In this document: positions 17,878 to 20,732 of the stretch, piece after piece | How positions within the stretch are numbered: the stretch's first letter is position 1 | How the letters are laid out: the number at the start of each line of letters is the position of its first letter | Assembly: GCA_019677205.1 (NCBI GenBank) | Contig: JAAMXY010001778.1 | Location: forward strand, 1-20,732 | Source of the DNA: Pinguiococcus pyrenoidosus | Lineage: Eukaryota > Sar > Pinguiophyceae > Pinguiochrysidales > Pinguiochrysidaceae | DNA length: 20,732 nucleotides | Direction: 5' to 3' | Translations under genes and position numbers: made by a program | Notes under the pieces: generated by a model | Database searches by the model: none | What the model saw: only the letters and a program-made list of their open reading frames with translations | Told to the model about the DNA's origin: nothing

Positions 17878-20365
17878 CTAGTTCCGGAGCGGATCCAGGA
17901 AGATGATGACAACGGTCACGTTGTCGGAGGAGCCACTCCTGAGCGCCAGATCTGCTAGATCACCGGCGATTCTATCGGCAAGCTGCTTCGTCACATTCGT
18001 CACGTTGTGGGATGTGATCCCCTCCTGCTGCAGCCTTGCCCACACGAAAGACACACACTCGCCGGGGCTAACGACGTCCCAGAAGCCATCGCAAGCGATC
18101 AGAACGAAGTGATCATCCTGCTGGAGGAAATGCACCTCGACCTCGGCCTCGGAGCTCACGAGGGAGCCATCAAAACGCTGGGGATGGCCGTCCGGAAACT
18201 GCCACACCTCAGGTTCGGGCACGGGCGTGTCTAGAGTGAAATTCTTGAAATCCGCATCCCCGATCGCACGGCTGACCGCGAGCTGGCCACAGACCCTGTA
18301 GATGGTCACCACCCGGCACTTCTGCGAGGCCTTATCTCTAATCGTCGGATCTCGGAGGTCCATTCTCCGCAGCTGGCCAAAGAACAGGTCCGTCTCCGTC
18401 GTCACCCAGCCCCCGCAGGCCTCAATGCGGGCGCGCTCATCCGGTCTCCCCGGCGTGTGAGCCTCGGTCAGCTTGTGTGCCAGCTGGCCGCGAGACAGAA
18501 TCGCCCCCGAGTCCCCCATCAGCCCGATCACCAGGTGCCCCCCCGCCATCAGCGCGACGATTGCCGTGGAGCCGGACTCGTCCAGTGTCTGCGCATTCGC
18601 GTACGCCTCCTCCACCGATATCAGTGCCTGCTTCAACGCCCGCTCCGCGGATGCACCCGTCGGAAGAGGTTGCTCGCCCGCGTCATGCTCACTGGGCAGG
18701 AGGCCTTCGCTGCGGAAGGCCTCCTTGAGGTGGTGCGAGAGCTCGTCACGCAGAAACTCTGCACAGCGACGGCCACGATGACCATCGAAGATGGCCCAGA
18801 GGCCGACAAACCGCTCCGTATCGCCGAGATAGCCCTCGGTCCCTCGAAACCTTTGCCACCGCCCGGAGTCTACACACAGGCGCTCCAGCTCCACAAGAGT
18901 ATCCTGGTTCTCTACGCGAGGCCCGATGAGAGAAGTACTTCCGCTGAGCCACTGCCAATCGTAGCCGTGCGTCCACGCGTTCTTTGCAGCATCCTCCAGG
19001 GCTTCGTCCATGCCGCCGCCTTGCATCTCCATGTCGAACATCCCCTCGTCTTCGGTGTGCATCATGTCGCTGCTGTCGTCCTCGCCGTCTTGGCCGTCTT
19101 TGCCGTCTTTGCCGTCTTTGCGCCGCAGCCTCTCCGCCTCTGCCTTCATGAGGCGCCGCCTCGCGGGCGGAATGTACTTGCCGGTCGGCTTGATCGGTTC
19201 CGCACTCGGCTTCGGCAGGGGCGCCAGGTTGGCCAGGCTTCCGCCCGGACTTGGGGTCGCCATCGGTGCTGCGCCGGCGTCGAGGCCTTGGGCAGCGTCG
19301 AGCTGCGCCTCCGCCATCTGCCAACCTCCTCCAGAGGCCAGGGGATCGGTGGGCCGCGCGGCAGGCCTGTCGGTCTCTTGGCTCGAGAGCTCTGCTTCGG
19401 GGTTTTGTCCGAACTGCAGGCTCAGCTTCGGTCCGAGACCTTCGTCGCCCAGGCTGAAGGCGGAGAACTTTGCCGGATTGGGTAGCGACTCCACCTTCTT
19501 CCGCGGTACCGGCACGGGCGGCGTGGCGTCCCGCGGAGCCCGAGACTGCAGCAGCGGAGGCCGCTCCTCGACCCGGCCGCAGCGTCGGCTTCGGAGCGCA
19601 CTCTTGTAGTCCCCATGTCCGAAGCCCAGGCCCCAATCGATTTCCTGACCGCCGAGCTCGTCGTCAATCGACGCGCTGAGCAGGGCGGCGCTCGGAGCGG
19701 CAATGCTTTCCTCCAGGAGGCTAGCGAGCGAGCGGTGGAAGGCAAGCAGCCAGTCGTTCACGTCGTCCTGCGACGTGGCCCCCAGGAGGACTTGGCTGGC
19801 GGTCTTCCTCCCCGGCTTGATGTAGCTCAAGCAGAGGACGTGGAGGCGCTCACTCTGGTGGGGAAACGACGTGATTCGGGACACGAACTGAATCGAGAGG
19901 CCAGCCTCAAGGACGCGATCGGCTTCGTCCTGCTGATCCTCGCCCGCGCCTCTCCGCTGCCGAAAAACACCGTCCTCAAGCTCGAACCAGCGCTTCTGCC
20001 AGTTCGAAGACACCTGGGGCGCAAAGACTGCCAGGTAAGCCCCCGCCTCACGCGCTTCCCCACGGCCCCAACCCACCTCGTCCACGGCCCGCCCGTGCCG
20101 CGTCGGCGCCATGCCAGTTTCTGTGGTGTTTCCGCCGACGAGCCGTCAGCTTCGGCAAACCCATGCTTTCTCTGCACGAAGCTCCAGAGCACACTGTGAG
20201 GAAACGCGCGGGGAAGAGGGCAGACGCACCTCGGAAAAGGTAGCCGGTGTGCTTGGGCTTCATGTGCTGCTGGTAATGGCGCATCTCGCGCGGCTCCAGG
20301 AGGCTGCTCGCCATCTTGGGGGCCACGATCTCGTCAGCAGCGACCCGCCTGGCCACCTGATACAT
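17878..20365 (-). CDS. PH domain-PP2C protein phosphatase
   Basis: Two exons, 20365-20230 and 20027-17878 (TAG), joined by a phase-1 intron 20229-20028 (GTGCGT..GGCAG), give 761 residues. Splicing restores a PH domain: HTGYLFRVFAPQVSSNWQKR (39-58), WFELEDG, and the C-terminal helix with invariant Trp (DVNDWLLAFHRSL, 134-146). A disordered linker (about 150-395) follows, with a KYIPPARRR motif and a KDGKDGKDGQDG repeat. The PP2C domain (about 400-757) has all main motifs: RVENQD (416-421), IFDGHRG (458-464), SGSTA (530-534), GDSGA (550-554), LAVSRAIGD (628-636), ACDGFWDV (690-697) and GSSDNVTVV (744-752). Metal-binding Asp460, Asp692 and Asp747 are kept, so it should be an active Mg2+/Mn2+-dependent Ser/Thr phosphatase. 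The usual second Gly of DGHGG is Arg464. The PH domain suggests recruitment to a membrane lipid or protein partner. The frame is open upstream of Met 20365, so the N-terminus could be longer. Confidence 0.88.
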
Positions 20366-20732
20366 GTGGCGGTCCACGGGTATCGGGAAGGGCGCCGCGG
20401 CGGGCGCTCCTACGTCCTCGTCCGCGGCCAAGCGGACAGAGGCGAGATCGCCATCAACGCGGCGATGCGGCTCGCGATGCGACTGCACTGTACTCGAGCG
20501 CTGCACAGCAGCGATTCGGAGCGGGACAACGCGAAATCGCGCGAGGAGGACAACTCGGGAGAGCTGCCGGTCCGCTTCTGTTGGCGGCGTCCGTGGAACT
20601 CGAGAGAGTGAGCAGCTTGCTGGGGGTCAGCTGACCGGCCGCGGGAGTTCAAACTTCAAATGCGACACTGTGTGAAGGAGAAATCACCTATTTCCTCGTA
20701 GTAAAGGAAATGACTTCCCTGATAGCCTCAAA
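20366..20732. other. Upstream region of the PH-PP2C gene
   Basis: This holds the presumed 5' UTR and promoter of the minus-strand phosphatase gene. The phosphatase frame stays open upstream well past 20506 without an in-frame ATG, so an extra coding exon or a longer first exon is possible. The last 50 nt are noticeably richer in A and T. No other gene is recognisable before the window ends. Confidence 0.45.

Noticed and set aside
18457-19485. Plus-strand open frame of over 340 codons opposite the PP2C gene
   Set aside because: There are no recognisable domains, and it lies antisense to conserved phosphatase motifs.

Overview
The window is nuclear DNA of a microbial eukaryote. It is GC-rich outside one short AT island, and six protein-coding genes can be read. 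Five of them are split by short introns (56 to 223 nt) with GT-AG borders whose phases match exactly. A SPRY/LRR/ankyrin/polycystin channel, a WDR55 homologue, a PH-PP2C phosphatase and a PhoD-type secreted phosphatase together fit an alga or other protist, perhaps alveolate, stramenopile or haptophyte. I cannot name the lineage. Neighbouring genes lie on opposite strands, which argues against the long one-way gene arrays of many dinoflagellates. There is no prokaryotic operon, CRISPR array, rRNA, tRNA or complete mobile element.

Layout: (1) 1-7563 (+), the 3' part of a very large polycystin/TRPP-type channel with an N-terminal extension of SPRY, leucine-rich and ankyrin repeats. (2) 7879-10192 (-), a CCHH zinc-finger protein with a long glutamine-rich C-terminus, predicted in five exons. 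(3) 11322-13544 (+), an intronless secreted PhoD-like alkaline phosphatase. (4) 14243-15398 (-), a six-exon, 228-residue MgtE-type Mg2+ transporter consisting of essentially one membrane domain. (5) 15660-17416 (+), a four-exon WDR55/Jip5-type WD40 protein with an Asp-rich tail. (6) 17878-20365 (-), a two-exon protein joining a PH domain to a PP2C phosphatase.

Strands alternate + - + - + -, so every gene pair is either convergent (gaps 7564-7878, 13545-14242, 17417-17877) or divergent (gaps 10193-11321, 15399-15659). The MgtE/WDR55 gap is a compact two-way promoter candidate with a 103-nt AT island and a consensus CCAAT box. Low-complexity repeats recur. They encode Gly, Gln, Asp and Lys-Asp-Gly runs in exons and form tandem arrays inside two introns.

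The genes do not form an obvious pathway: there is a cation channel, a Mg2+ transporter, a phosphate-scavenging enzyme, a signalling phosphatase, a probable nuclear protein and a ribosome-biogenesis factor. The most unusual items are the SPRY-LRR-ANK-polycystin fusion, the PH-PP2C fusion, the minimal MgtE, and an intron built from a 24-nt repeat that is in frame with the next exon.
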